Origin: Candidatus Dormiibacterota bacterium
GTDB lineage: Bacteria > Chloroflexota > Dormibacteria > UBA8260 > Bog-877
Direction: 5' to 3'
Length of the DNA stretch: 6,855 nt
Assembly: GCA_003164475.1 (NCBI GenBank)
Contig: PLTL01000381.1
Span: forward strand, 1 to 6,855
Shown here: piece by piece, positions 1-5,866 of the stretch
How positions within the stretch are numbered: the stretch's first letter is position 1
Layout: every line of letters begins with the position of its first letter
Position numbers and translations under genes: made by a program
Notes under the pieces: generated by a model
Told to the model about the DNA's origin: nothing
Databases searched by the model: none
What the model saw: the letters and a program-made list of their open reading frames with translations, nothing else

Positions 1-525
1 CTAGCGCGCCCATCCCTGGTAGCGGTCAGTTCTCCGCGCACCGCGGGGCTCACTTCGATGGACGGTCTCGCCGCGCTCCACCGCCGCGGCGGTCACGCGG
101 ACGACCCAGGCGTTGACCGAGAGCCCGTCCCGGCCGGCTGCGTGCTCGATCCGCGCCTTGAGCTGATCGGGCATCCGCAGGTTGATCCGCGCCATCCCCC
201 CCTCGTCGCCCTCCAAGGTGACCGGGACGGGCGATTCCAGATCTCCCCCGTCCTCGGCCAGGTCGGCCGCGGGACGAGCCGTGGGCGCCGGCGTGACCAC
301 GAACTCGGGGTCCCGGCCTCGCAGGCGCAGCTCGACCGAGCCCGGCGCGAGCTCGCAGGTGATCTCCTCCACCGCGGCGGCGAGCGCGTCCTGCAGCGCC
401 AGCCGCAGGGCCGAGTCGAGCGGCGCGACCAGCCGTTCGGCGACCGTCCGGGCGTCGTCACCGGATGCCTCGGCGGCGGTCACCAGCTGGCGGTTGATCT
501 CCTCGACGTACAGACTGAGGTTCAT
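1..525 (-). CDS. HicB-family antitoxin-like ribbon-helix-helix protein
   Basis: This complete 174-aa gene has its TAG stop on the first three bases of the window. The C-terminal part reads as a ribbon-helix-helix DNA-binding fold: a short strand at residues 112-118 (ARINLRM), a helix at about 119-131, a turn with the LSVNAW motif and a second helix to about 151. This is the HicB/Arc type. The N-terminal 65 residues look helical (LYVEEINRQL, then an Ala/Leu-rich stretch) and are joined to the RHH by an acidic, Pro/Ala-rich linker (about 78-110). Actinobacterial proteins annotated as 'toxin-antitoxin system HicB family antitoxin' commonly have this long N-terminal region. RHH proteins usually bind operators as dimers and repress their own promoter, and the palindrome at this promoter fits that. 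No HicA toxin lies upstream; a partner could follow beyond the left edge. It may be a stand-alone regulator rather than an antitoxin. The ATG is supported by the promoter position. Confidence 0.88.
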   Translation of the reverse strand: MNLSLYVEEINRQLVTAAEASGDDARTVAERLVAPLDSALRLALQDALAAAVEEITCELAPGSVELRLRGRDPEFVVTPAPTARPAADLAEDGGDLESPVPVTLEGDEGGMARINLRMPDQLKARIEHAAGRDGLSVNAWVVRVTAAAVERGETVHRSEPRGARRTDRYQGWAR

Positions 526-560
526 GGCGCCACTATAGCGCCATCATGATGCCATGTCAA
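526..560 (-). promoter_or_regulatory. Sigma70-type promoter and operator palindrome for the HicB-like gene, predicted leaderless
   Basis: Read on the minus strand, TTGACA (560-555) is followed by a 17-bp spacer and TATAGT (537-532). Six bases then precede the ATG, so the expected +1 falls on the A of the start codon at 525 and no room is left for a Shine-Dalgarno. The -10 lies within a perfect 7-bp inverted repeat, ATGGCGC (524-530) and GCGCCAT (538-544), separated by 7 bases. A second perfect 10-bp palindrome, CATCATGATG (542-551), occupies the -10/-35 spacer. On the minus strand the half-site TGGC occurs three times. Known RHH antitoxins repress through such operators; binding here is inferred. 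Confidence 0.78.
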
Positions 561-729
561 GTAGGTTGTGTGCCGCGGTGGCACCGATGGCGCCGCCAGC
601 TGCGGGGTCAAGACCGCCGACGAGGTCCTGGCCATGCGACACGGTCAACGTTCCCCTGAGACAGTCCACTAGCTCTGCCCGCTGCGGCTGGGACTCGACC
701 AGCACCCACCCCAATCCCAGCTGAAAGGA
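544..729 (-). other. Open frame continuing in phase after the PH-domain gene (61 codons)
   Basis: After the TGA of the PH-domain gene the same frame stays open for 61 sense codons until TGA at 546-544. It has no in-frame ATG near its beginning; the earliest plausible starts are TTG and GTG codons at about 714-706. The predicted peptide contains VLVESQPQRAELVDCL and SHGQDLVGGLDP and looks protein-like, but I do not recognise it. Its GC3 (about 75% by hand) lies between the PH gene and the other genes. The end overlaps the spacer of the HicB-like promoter. It may be a small gene, a remnant of a longer gene, or a chance open frame. The plus strand holds 56-codon (554-724) and 34-codon (568-672) frames that are no more convincing. 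Confidence 0.25.
687..721 (-). terminator. Weak inverted repeat downstream of the PH-domain gene
   Basis: A perfect 7-bp inverted repeat, GCTGGGA (687-693) and TCCCAGC (715-721), starts 9 bases past the PH-domain stop codon. The 21-base loop is long and no T-run follows on the minus strand, so it is only a candidate terminator. It also lies inside the possible open frame that continues after the PH gene. Confidence 0.2.
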
Positions 730-1116
730 TCAGGCTCCCGGAACGCCGCCGCGCGGCGGCATCGCGTGAGATATAGCATCCGCGAATTCCCGAGCTCCTG
801 TCCGCGAGAACGGACCTAAGGACTCAGTGCCTGCACGTCCCCCGGCAGTCGAGACCGTTACCCATGCTGCGTGGAGTCTGCGTTGAGACAGCTTCACGTC
901 TTGAATTCGACTCAGGGGCACACTTTGCTCGACGACCTGCGTGATGCCCCGACACACGACCAAGCGCTGATTGGTCAGGATCATGCGGTGCCGACGGCGC
1001 CAGATGGTCCAGAGGCCTAAGGACAGCAGGAATGCAGGCCACGTCCAGAAGGCTGAAACCGTCTCGTCGCGCAGGATCTCCTCTCCCGGATTCAGTTGAA
1101 TCGTCGCAGCTGCCAT
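730..1116 (-). CDS. Small PH-domain (bPH_2-like) membrane-associated protein
   Basis: This 128-aa protein has one hydrophobic, Trp-rich segment at residues 22-39 (FWTWPAFLLSLGLW) followed by a basic RRRHR stretch. After that comes the bacterial PH-like signature: MILTNQRLVV, then a Gly turn, then VPLSRIQDVKLSQ, with a final amphipathic helix at about 108-118 (AREFADAISHAM). This arrangement matches the bacterial PH_2/YdbS-type family, which usually sits at the membrane; the molecular role is generally unknown and I assign none. The ATG is supported by a strong Shine-Dalgarno. The gene stands apart in codon use: 43 of 128 codons end in A or T (GC3 about 66%), with AGA, TTA, ATA and GTA codons that are rare elsewhere in the window. 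This suggests transfer or relaxed selection. It has no clear functional partner nearby. Confidence 0.8.
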   Translation of the reverse strand: MAAATIQLNPGEEILRDETVSAFWTWPAFLLSLGLWTIWRRRHRMILTNQRLVVCRGITQVVEQSVPLSRIQDVKLSQRRLHAAWVTVSTAGGRAGTESLGPFSRTGAREFADAISHAMPPRGGVPGA

Positions 1117-1121
1117 TAGCG

Positions 1122-1129
1122 TCCTCCCC
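1122..1129 (-). promoter_or_regulatory. Strong Shine-Dalgarno of the PH-domain gene
   Basis: GGGGAGGA ends five bases before the ATG at 1116. It is the best ribosome binding site in the window and fixes this start. The start also overlaps an upstream stop codon as TAATG (1118-1114), but the frame ending there looks like a shadow of the reductase gene, so translational coupling is not supported. Confidence 0.75.
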
Positions 1130-1464
1130 TGCCGACCTGTCGCACGAGGAAGGGTTGCTCACCTCCAGCGGGGCGAACACCGATCCCCAATCTCCGACTG
1201 CAGCACCCCGTCACCCGCCTCCCGGCTTCGACCTGCCGCCCTGGGCATGGGGCACTTCTGAAGCTCAGGTGGCGGGTCCGAGGCCCGTCGGCCCGATGGA
1301 GCTGGGATCGTGCCCAGGACCGTCGGGGTGCGCCGACTCGGGGATCAGCTCCCCGGTCAGCCCCCAGAGTTGGCCCATGACCGGGGGCGGACCCGGGGGC
1401 CGCCTCGAGCCGGCAGGTGACCCCAAGGCCAACCGACGTCCCCGGCGTGCAATCAGCTGATGGA

Positions 1465-1483
1465 GCCCTCGTCAGGCGAGGGC
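1465..1483 (-). terminator. Perfect 7-bp hairpin downstream of the reductase gene
   Basis: GCCCTCG (1465-1471) and CGAGGGC (1477-1483) pair perfectly around a 5-base loop. On the minus strand this lies about 136 bases past the stop of the 2-dehydropantoate 2-reductase gene. No T-tract follows, so intrinsic termination is uncertain. T-poor hairpins are often reported at gene ends in high-GC actinobacteria, which keeps the call possible. Confidence 0.3.
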
Positions 1484-1618
1484 CGCGCGCCTCGGTCGCC
1501 GGGGGGGGAGTGCCCTGGACCGCCAGGTCCGAGTCGGCCACAGCCGGAGCGGCCGCCCCAGGATCGAGCGGGCGCGCATCTCTTGGCGAGGCCGCGGCCG
1601 CCGGAGTGGTCGGCTCCA

Positions 1619-2575
1619 TCATGCCGGGGTTCCCCCGCCGGATCCGACCGCCCCCTCGTCGCCGATGGCGGCGAGCAGGGCGAGGAAGGCGGCGTGCAAC
1701 GGGGTGGCGATGTCGTGGCGCTGGCCGACGCGAACGACGGCGCCGTAGAGCGCATCCTGTTCCATGGGTCGGTGGGCCAGGCGGTCGTAGAGCATCGACG
1801 TGCCAGCGCCATCGGGCATGCCGACCACAGCACCGAGCAGCAGGTCGACATAGCCGTCGTCGATGGCGGCCCCCTCGGCCCGAGCCACCGCCAGGCACTC
1901 CCCGACCAGCGCCCGGCCGACCGCGGACACGTCGGGGCGCCGCATCACCGCCACGCGCCGCTCGGTCAGCGCGGTGATGCCGTTGGCGACCACGTTGGCG
2001 CAAAGCTTCTGCCACACCGCCGAGGTGAAGTCTTCAGTCAGGTGAATACCAGCCGGGCTGTCCTGGTACAGGGCGGCGAGGGCGGCCCCGGTCGGCCCAG
2101 CGGGGACAATGAGGAAGCCGTTGCTGCGGTGGACGATGTGCCCGGGCCCCACCACTTCGGCTCCGCAATAGACGACGGCGGGCACGATCTCGGTCTCGGC
2201 ATGCGCAAGCCAGGGGCGAACGCGCGCCTCGTGCTCGACGCCGTTCTGGAGCACCACCACGCGGGTGGCCGGCCCGGCCAGGGCGGCGAGCCAACCGGCG
2301 GCTCCGGCGGTCTGGTGGGCCTTGGTGGCCAGCAGGAGCCAGTCGACGGGGCCACCGGCGGTGGCAGCCACCTGGCCCGGCTCAGTGAGCAGGCGCGGGG
2401 AGAAGCGCTGCAACTCACCGGACAGCGCCGACTCGACCACGAGTTCTTCGAATGGCGTGCGCACGCAGACCGTGACGTCGGCGGAACCGGCGGCGATCAG
2501 ATGGGCGGCGAAGAACGACCCCACGGCGCCCGCCCCCACCACGGCGACCGTCGGCCGGGCCCTCGCCTTCTCCAT
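1619..2575 (-). CDS. panE: 2-dehydropantoate 2-reductase (ketopantoate reductase family)
   Basis: This 318-aa protein is full length for the family. Enzymes of this type reduce 2-dehydropantoate to (R)-pantoate with NADPH in pantothenate/CoA synthesis. The N-terminal Rossmann motif GAGAVG is at residues 14-19, and LLATKAHQT (81-89) carries the conserved Lys of the nucleotide half. The C-terminal helical domain has KLCANVVANGITAL (190-203), whose first Lys matches the E. coli catalytic Lys176. TSMLYDRLAHRPMEQDALYG (259-278) has Glu272 where E. coli has Glu256; the usual TEID reads MEQD here. The gene stands alone with no panB or panC nearby. Actinobacteria often carry several ApbA/PanE-family paralogues, so the true substrate may differ from ketopantoate; the symbol is given at family level. 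No clear Shine-Dalgarno precedes the ATG. Confidence 0.9.
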   Translation of the reverse strand: MEKARARPTVAVVGAGAVGSFFAAHLIAAGSADVTVCVRTPFEELVVESALSGELQRFSPRLLTEPGQVAATAGGPVDWLLLATKAHQTAGAAGWLAALAGPATRVVVLQNGVEHEARVRPWLAHAETEIVPAVVYCGAEVVGPGHIVHRSNGFLIVPAGPTGAALAALYQDSPAGIHLTEDFTSAVWQKLCANVVANGITALTERRVAVMRRPDVSAVGRALVGECLAVARAEGAAIDDGYVDLLLGAVVGMPDGAGTSMLYDRLAHRPMEQDALYGAVVRVGQRHDIATPLHAAFLALLAAIGDEGAVGSGGGTPA

Positions 2576-2581
2576 GGGCCG

Positions 2582-2587
2582 ATGTTA
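2582..2587 (-). promoter_or_regulatory. Possible -10 element placing the reductase start as leaderless
   Basis: On the minus strand TAACAT (2587-2582, 4 of 6 matches to TATAAT) is followed by six bases and then the ATG at 2575, the same geometry as the HicB-like promoter. There is no Shine-Dalgarno. No good -35 is visible; the best is ACGACC with a 19-bp spacer. This is a weak call. Confidence 0.3.
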
Positions 2588-2636
2588 TGGGCATCCCCGC
2601 GGCCGTGGTCGTCCCAGTCGGCCGGCACCGCCGCCG

Positions 2637-2681
2637 TGGGCCCACCACAGTTGGGGGCCCAGCTCGCGGGCCCGGCCGGGC
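2637..2681 (-). terminator. GC-rich inverted repeats in the gap after the HNH gene
   Basis: In the 152-base gap between the reductase start and the HNH stop lie a 7-bp inverted repeat, TGGGCCC (2637-2643) and GGGCCCA (2655-2661), with an 11-base spacer, and a perfect 12-bp palindrome GCCCGGCCGGGC (2670-2681). These could end the transcript of the etf-to-HNH run. No T-run follows on the minus strand, so this may be only structured spacer DNA. I see no gene in this gap. A smaller palindrome, GGTCA-C-TGACC (2726-2736), overlaps the HNH stop codon. Confidence 0.35.
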
Positions 2682-2727
2682 TACCCCCATACCGCCCCCG
2701 CATCTGCACGGAGCGGATCCCCCCGGG

Positions 2728-3321
2728 TCACTGACCCCAGCTGAGCACCGGCAGGGTCAGATCGACGCCACGCTGGGGCTGGAGGGTGGCGCCATGGGGC
2801 AGCACCGAGCGCACCAGGTCCTCGTAGGCGATGCGCACCTCGGGATAGCGCAGAAAGAGCAGATGGACGTACTCCTGCGCCACCGGGCGTGGAAGCCGAC
2901 GGAGCCGCAGATGAACCTCGGAGGGCAGGTGGTTGGCCTTGCGCCCGTTACAGCGCTTGCAGGCGACCACCTGGTTCTCCCAACTGTTGGGTTCACCGCC
3001 TCGGGACACCGGGATCACATGGTCGATGGTGAGCTCGGCGGGAACGCCTTGGAGGCCGCAGTACTGGCAGCACTGCTCGTCCCGAAGCAGCAGGTTGCGG
3101 CGGTTGGGTCGCAGCATCCGGCGTGGCACCACGATGTTGCGCAACAGCCGCACCACGATCACTCCGTCACCGAGTCGACGCTGGGCCAGCTCCGCAACCA
3201 CCATGTCCCTGACCGAATCGTCGAAGAAGGCCACCCGCTCCTTGGTCAGGAGCACCACCAGCCGGCGCCGGCTGATGACGTTGAGGGGCTGCAGCGACGC
3301 GTTGAGCACAAGCACCGGCAT
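2728..3321 (-). CDS. HNH endonuclease family protein
   Basis: This 197-aa protein shows the HNH nuclease core. A zinc-binding pair, CQYC (85-88) and CKRC (121-124), brackets LTIDHVIPVSRGG (97-109), whose Asp100-His101 is the expected metal/catalytic pair. Asn116 in WENQ and Asn125 after the second zinc pair complete the pattern. The N-terminal domain begins VLVLNASLQPLNVISRRR, the opening typical of a widespread stand-alone bacterial HNH family; its substrate is not known to me. All key residues are present, so it is probably active. It is last in the same-strand run from etfB, 32 bases after the small membrane ORF, and its start has no clear Shine-Dalgarno. There is no restriction-modification, CRISPR or phage gene beside it to suggest a defence role. 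Confidence 0.88.
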   Translation of the reverse strand: MPVLVLNASLQPLNVISRRRLVVLLTKERVAFFDDSVRDMVVAELAQRRLGDGVIVVRLLRNIVVPRRMLRPNRRNLLLRDEQCCQYCGLQGVPAELTIDHVIPVSRGGEPNSWENQVVACKRCNGRKANHLPSEVHLRLRRLPRPVAQEYVHLLFLRYPEVRIAYEDLVRSVLPHGATLQPQRGVDLTLPVLSWGQ

Positions 3322-3350
3322 GGCACCAATTGTGAGCGCTCGCCGGTGCC
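3322..3350. repeat. Inverted repeat just upstream of the HNH start
   Basis: GGCACC (3322-3327) and GGTGCC (3345-3350) form a perfect 6-bp inverted repeat around 17 bases. The interior holds the 8-bp palindrome GAGCGCTC (3334-3341 region), within a 14-base stretch (3328-3341) identical to one side of the symmetric lac operator. On the minus strand CACAAT (3334-3329) could serve as a poor -10 seven bases before the ATG. It may be an internal promoter/operator for the HNH gene or a leader hairpin covering its start. Neither is proven. Confidence 0.35.
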
Positions 3351-3353
3351 GGT

Positions 3354-3521
3354 TCAGCCCCGGCTCATCCCCAGCGCTTGCCTCAGCCCTCCCACGTGCC
3401 CCAGGGCCCCGGGGTTGCTGGTCAGTATCACCAGCAGCAGAATCGCCGCGACCAGAACAACCAGGGCCAGGTACCCGGCCACGGAAGGGCCGGCGGTGGG
3501 CGAAGGCAGTCGCTGGGACAC
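3354..3521 (-). CDS. Small single-pass membrane protein (55 aa)
   Basis: A GTG-started frame of 55 codons begins three bases after the stop of the FHA gene and ends 32 bases before the HNH start. Residues 1-14 are polar with Pro and Arg, residues 15-34 form one clear membrane helix (VAGYLALVVLVAAILLLVIL), and the tail (35-55) is Gly-rich and basic (HVGGLRQALGMSRG). It is in the same frame as the FHA gene, separated from it by TGA and one GTC codon. The GTG is the only reasonable start; the Shine-Dalgarno is weak (GAGCAGG, about nine bases upstream, inside the FHA gene). I recognise no family. It could be a separate small membrane protein or a tail once joined to the FHA protein. The strongly hydrophobic segment and the tight fit between genes argue that it is real. 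Confidence 0.6.
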   Translation of the reverse strand: MSQRLPSPTAGPSVAGYLALVVLVAAILLLVILTSNPGALGHVGGLRQALGMSRG

Positions 3522-3524
3522 GAC

Positions 3525-4862
3525 TCAGACCTGCTCGCCGCGGTCCAGCGCCGTCTCTTCCGTCCAGCGCCCCTGAGGATCGAGCCCGACCCGCAGCGAC
3601 CGCCAGCCGGAACTCCTCCAGGCGAGCGCCAGGGTGAAGAGCCGGGAGACCTCCTCCCGCTGCCAGGAGGTGGCGGTGGCCGGACGGGCGGGACCGAGCT
3701 GGCGGGCGAGCAGCTCCAGGGCGCTGGGCAAGGACCGGGCCGATAGCGAGATCACCGTGCCCCCACCCGGCCGCGGCAGGATCGAGAGCAGCTCATTCAG
3801 GACCGGTTCCGGAGGTTGGACGAGGACCAGCGGGCCGCCGGTCAGGGCGGTGCGGATCGTGTCCGGATGCTGCGGGTCGAGGCTGGGCCAGCCCGGGGGC
3901 ACCCACCAGTCCGAGGAGCCGAAGTTGAGCACGGAGGTGCCCCAGGCCTCGCGGTCGATCCGCTCCAGCAGGGCGGCCAGGGCCAGGTCGGGCCGGGGTC
4001 CAGCCACCAGAAGCGCTCCGCCCCCGGCGACGATCCTCCAGGCCTGCTCCAGGTCCCCCTGGTCCAGCTCCGCCGGCGCCCGGGGCTCGACCCGGACCAA
4101 GAGGTGGGGACGGCCGGTGAGGGGCGGCAAGAGGAATTCGAGGGCGACATCCCCGGCCCATCCATCCCCGCTCAACGCGTCCTCGGGCAACCCCAAGGCA
4201 CGCCGGACAGTGGCCACAGCATCGCTGACGGCGGAGTCCGACAGCTGCTGCCCCACCTGGGCCCAGGAGCCACCGCTGAACGTCTCGAGCGACGAGCCGG
4301 GACGGATCCGGACCGCCAGAGCACCACGCTCGATCGGCTCCCGGGCGACCAGAGGAGCCCCACTGAGGTCAAGCGCGGCCGAGCGACGCTCCGGCTCGCG
4401 TGGCTCCTCGTCGGCGATCCAACCGCCCGCCGATGGCGGCGGTGGCACCGCGTCGGCGGGCCCGCTCTCCCGCCAGCCCGCCGGAGGGGGGACGGACCGC
4501 GACGGCGACGGCGACACCGGCGGGGCCAGAGGTTGGTTGGGGGAATCGATCAGGGTCATGGTCACTCCGGCCACCCGGAGGGTGCCCCCCAGCTCCAGCA
4601 GCGCCCTGCCTCCGGCCGGCAACCGTCTGCCCTGGACCCAGGTGCCGCTGAGCGCACCCAGGTCGTGGACCTCCAGCCCGTTGGGATCCCGGACCAGCTC
4701 GCAGTGGCGGCTGTCAACCGCCTCGTTGGGGTCCAAGTGGCTCACGTCGACGTCCGGCACCGAGCCGCCGGGCAGGCTTCGGCCCAGGACGATCGGGTAG
4801 CGCTCCAGGGTCACCGTGGCCCCGTCCAAGGCGCGGAGGGCGAGCAGCCTCTGGACACTCAT
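3525..4862 (-). CDS. FHA-domain protein fused to a degenerate CpaF/VirB11-like ATPase domain
   Basis: This is a 445-aa protein. An FHA phosphothreonine-binding domain spans about residues 20-105: GRS (27-29), SRH (51-53), HDLG (66-69) and SGTWVQG (72-78) are the usual binding-loop positions. A Pro/Ser-rich linker follows (about 108-145). Residues from about 200 to 430 look like the CpaF/VirB11 secretion-ATPase fold. GGALLVAGPRPDLALAALL (281-299) sits where the Walker A (GPTGSGKT) should be but has no GKT. LVLVQPPEPVLNELLSIL (345-362) replaces the Walker B/GExR region, and TVISLSARSLPSALELL (369-385) matches the 'TTLHANSPRDAL' region without its His. The C-terminus (404-430) resembles the last CpaF strands. 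ATP hydrolysis is therefore unlikely; a scaffold or phospho-dependent partner role is inferred. FHA is certain, the pseudo-ATPase reading rests on my alignment by eye. The gene follows etfA by 36 bases. Its Shine-Dalgarno is weak. Confidence 0.82.
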   Translation of the reverse strand: MSVQRLLALRALDGATVTLERYPIVLGRSLPGGSVPDVDVSHLDPNEAVDSRHCELVRDPNGLEVHDLGALSGTWVQGRRLPAGGRALLELGGTLRVAGVTMTLIDSPNQPLAPPVSPSPSRSVPPPAGWRESGPADAVPPPPSAGGWIADEEPREPERRSAALDLSGAPLVAREPIERGALAVRIRPGSSLETFSGGSWAQVGQQLSDSAVSDAVATVRRALGLPEDALSGDGWAGDVALEFLLPPLTGRPHLLVRVEPRAPAELDQGDLEQAWRIVAGGGALLVAGPRPDLALAALLERIDREAWGTSVLNFGSSDWWVPPGWPSLDPQHPDTIRTALTGGPLVLVQPPEPVLNELLSILPRPGGGTVISLSARSLPSALELLARQLGPARPATATSWQREEVSRLFTLALAWRSSGWRSLRVGLDPQGRWTEETALDRGEQV

Positions 4863-4898
4863 CTGCTCAGGATCGCACGCCGGCGGGACGGGGCGACG

Positions 4899-5864
4899 TC
4901 AGTCGGAGACACCCCGGCTCTCCAACTCGGCAATGAGAGCCGGCACCAGCCTGAGGGCATCCCCGACCACCCCCAGGTCAGCCAGCTTGAAGATCGGGGC
5001 CTCGCGGTCCTTGTTGATGGCGACGATGTGCCTGGCCCCCTGCATCCCGATCGTGTGCTGCATCGCCCCGCTGATGCCGCAGGCGATGTACACGTCCGGC
5101 TTGACCGTCTTTCCGGTCTGTCCCACCTGGCAGGAGTAGGGGGCCCAGCCGGCGTCGACCACGGCCCGGCTGGCGCCGACCGCCCCGCGCAACAGCTCGG
5201 CCAGCCTCTCCAGCAGTTCGAAGTTGCGGGGATCCTGGAGCCCGCGCCCCCCGCTGACCACCACCCTCGCCTCCTCCAGCTTGGGGCCGCTGGTGGCCGC
5301 CACAACCGAACCCAGCCGCCGAGCTCCCCGGGGGAAGTCGTCGGGAAGCGCGACCGGGATCACCTGGGCAGCCCCGCCGCCGGCGCTCGCGGCGGCCACC
5401 GACCGGGGCCGCACCAAGACCAGCGGGCTCGGGCCCGACAGCTCGGTCCAGAGGTTCTGGGTGGCGCCGAAGGCGGAGGTGGCCGCCGCGAAACCGACGC
5501 CGCGGGGATCCACCTGGGTGGCGTTGGCCAGAACCGTCAGGCCCAGACGGGCACTGACCCTCGCGGCCATATCCCGGGCATCGTGGGTCGCACCGAGCAG
5601 GACCAGGTCGGGGTGGTGACGCTCAATCAGCCCGGCCAGGGCGGCCGCGGCGGGCTGGGTCACGAACTGCCGGTACTCGTCGTCGGTTCCCAGGTAGACG
5701 GTGCCGGCGCCGTACTCGCCCAGGGCACGGGTCACCTGGGCTCCCTGGGGGTCGAGGACCACCGCCTCGACCTCGCCGAGCGGGCGGGCCAGGGTCAGCA
5801 CCTCCAGCGAGATCGGGGTCGGCTCGGAACCGGCCAACTCCGCGTAGACCCAGACCTTGGCCAT
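4899..5864 (-). CDS. etfA: Electron transfer flavoprotein subunit alpha
   Basis: This 321-aa protein is full length. It is the FAD-binding subunit of the ETF heterodimer, which takes electrons from acyl-CoA and other flavin dehydrogenases in the cytoplasm and passes them to ETF:quinone oxidoreductase. The C-terminal FAD domain is nearly canonical: GASRAVVDAGW (230-240), QVGQTGKTVKPDVYIACGIS (246-265), GAMQH (266-270), IVAINKD (280-286), APIFKLADLGVVGD (289-302). It differs from the family signature by Val for Leu/Ile before the Tyr and Met for Ile/Val before QH. The N-terminal domain begins MAKVWVYAEL as in relatives. Its ATG lies 2 bases after the etfB stop, with the Shine-Dalgarno AAGGTGA (5878-5872) seven bases upstream inside the etfB end. 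This indicates coupled translation of both subunits. Confidence 0.97.
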   Translation of the reverse strand: MAKVWVYAELAGSEPTPISLEVLTLARPLGEVEAVVLDPQGAQVTRALGEYGAGTVYLGTDDEYRQFVTQPAAAALAGLIERHHPDLVLLGATHDARDMAARVSARLGLTVLANATQVDPRGVGFAAATSAFGATQNLWTELSGPSPLVLVRPRSVAAASAGGGAAQVIPVALPDDFPRGARRLGSVVAATSGPKLEEARVVVSGGRGLQDPRNFELLERLAELLRGAVGASRAVVDAGWAPYSCQVGQTGKTVKPDVYIACGISGAMQHTIGMQGARHIVAINKDREAPIFKLADLGVVGDALRLVPALIAELESRGVSD

Positions 5865-5866
5865 CG

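Larger units (their letters stand above)
1117..1618. other. About 500 bases without a defensible gene, with several hairpins
   Basis: No open frame here looks like a recognisable protein. The long frames on both strands are rich in Arg, Pro and Gly, as expected for GC-rich shadow frames. The best small candidate on the minus strand runs from ATG 1378 to TGA 1265 (37 aa, beginning MGQLWGLTGELIPES). About 86% of its codons end in G/C, but it has no good Shine-Dalgarno and no recognised match. Structures seen are a 5-bp stem at 1322-1337, a 6-bp stem with loop TCAGC at 1339-1355, a direct repeat CCGGGGGC at 1382-1389 and 1394-1400 (approximate limits), and a 7-bp hairpin at 1465-1483. A promoter for the PH-domain gene should lie here, but I see no convincing -10/-35 pair. 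Confidence 0.5.

Noticed and set aside
1..525. A complete HicAB toxin-antitoxin module
   Set aside because: No HicA-like small double-stranded-RNA-binding-fold protein is encoded upstream within the window, and the downstream side lies outside it. Only the HicB-like half can be claimed.
1116..2015. A 299-codon minus-strand frame ending in a TAATG overlap with the PH-domain start
   Set aside because: Most of it is an Arg-rich alternate frame of the reductase gene and the rest is low-complexity Pro/Gly/Arg. The overlap is probably accidental.
1460..2734. A 424-codon plus-strand frame opposite the reductase gene
   Set aside because: Composition is that of a shadow frame and the reductase on the other strand has clear motifs.
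2587..3576. A 329-codon plus-strand frame opposite the HNH and small membrane genes
   Set aside because: It shows no domain, while the HNH motifs on the minus strand are unmistakable.
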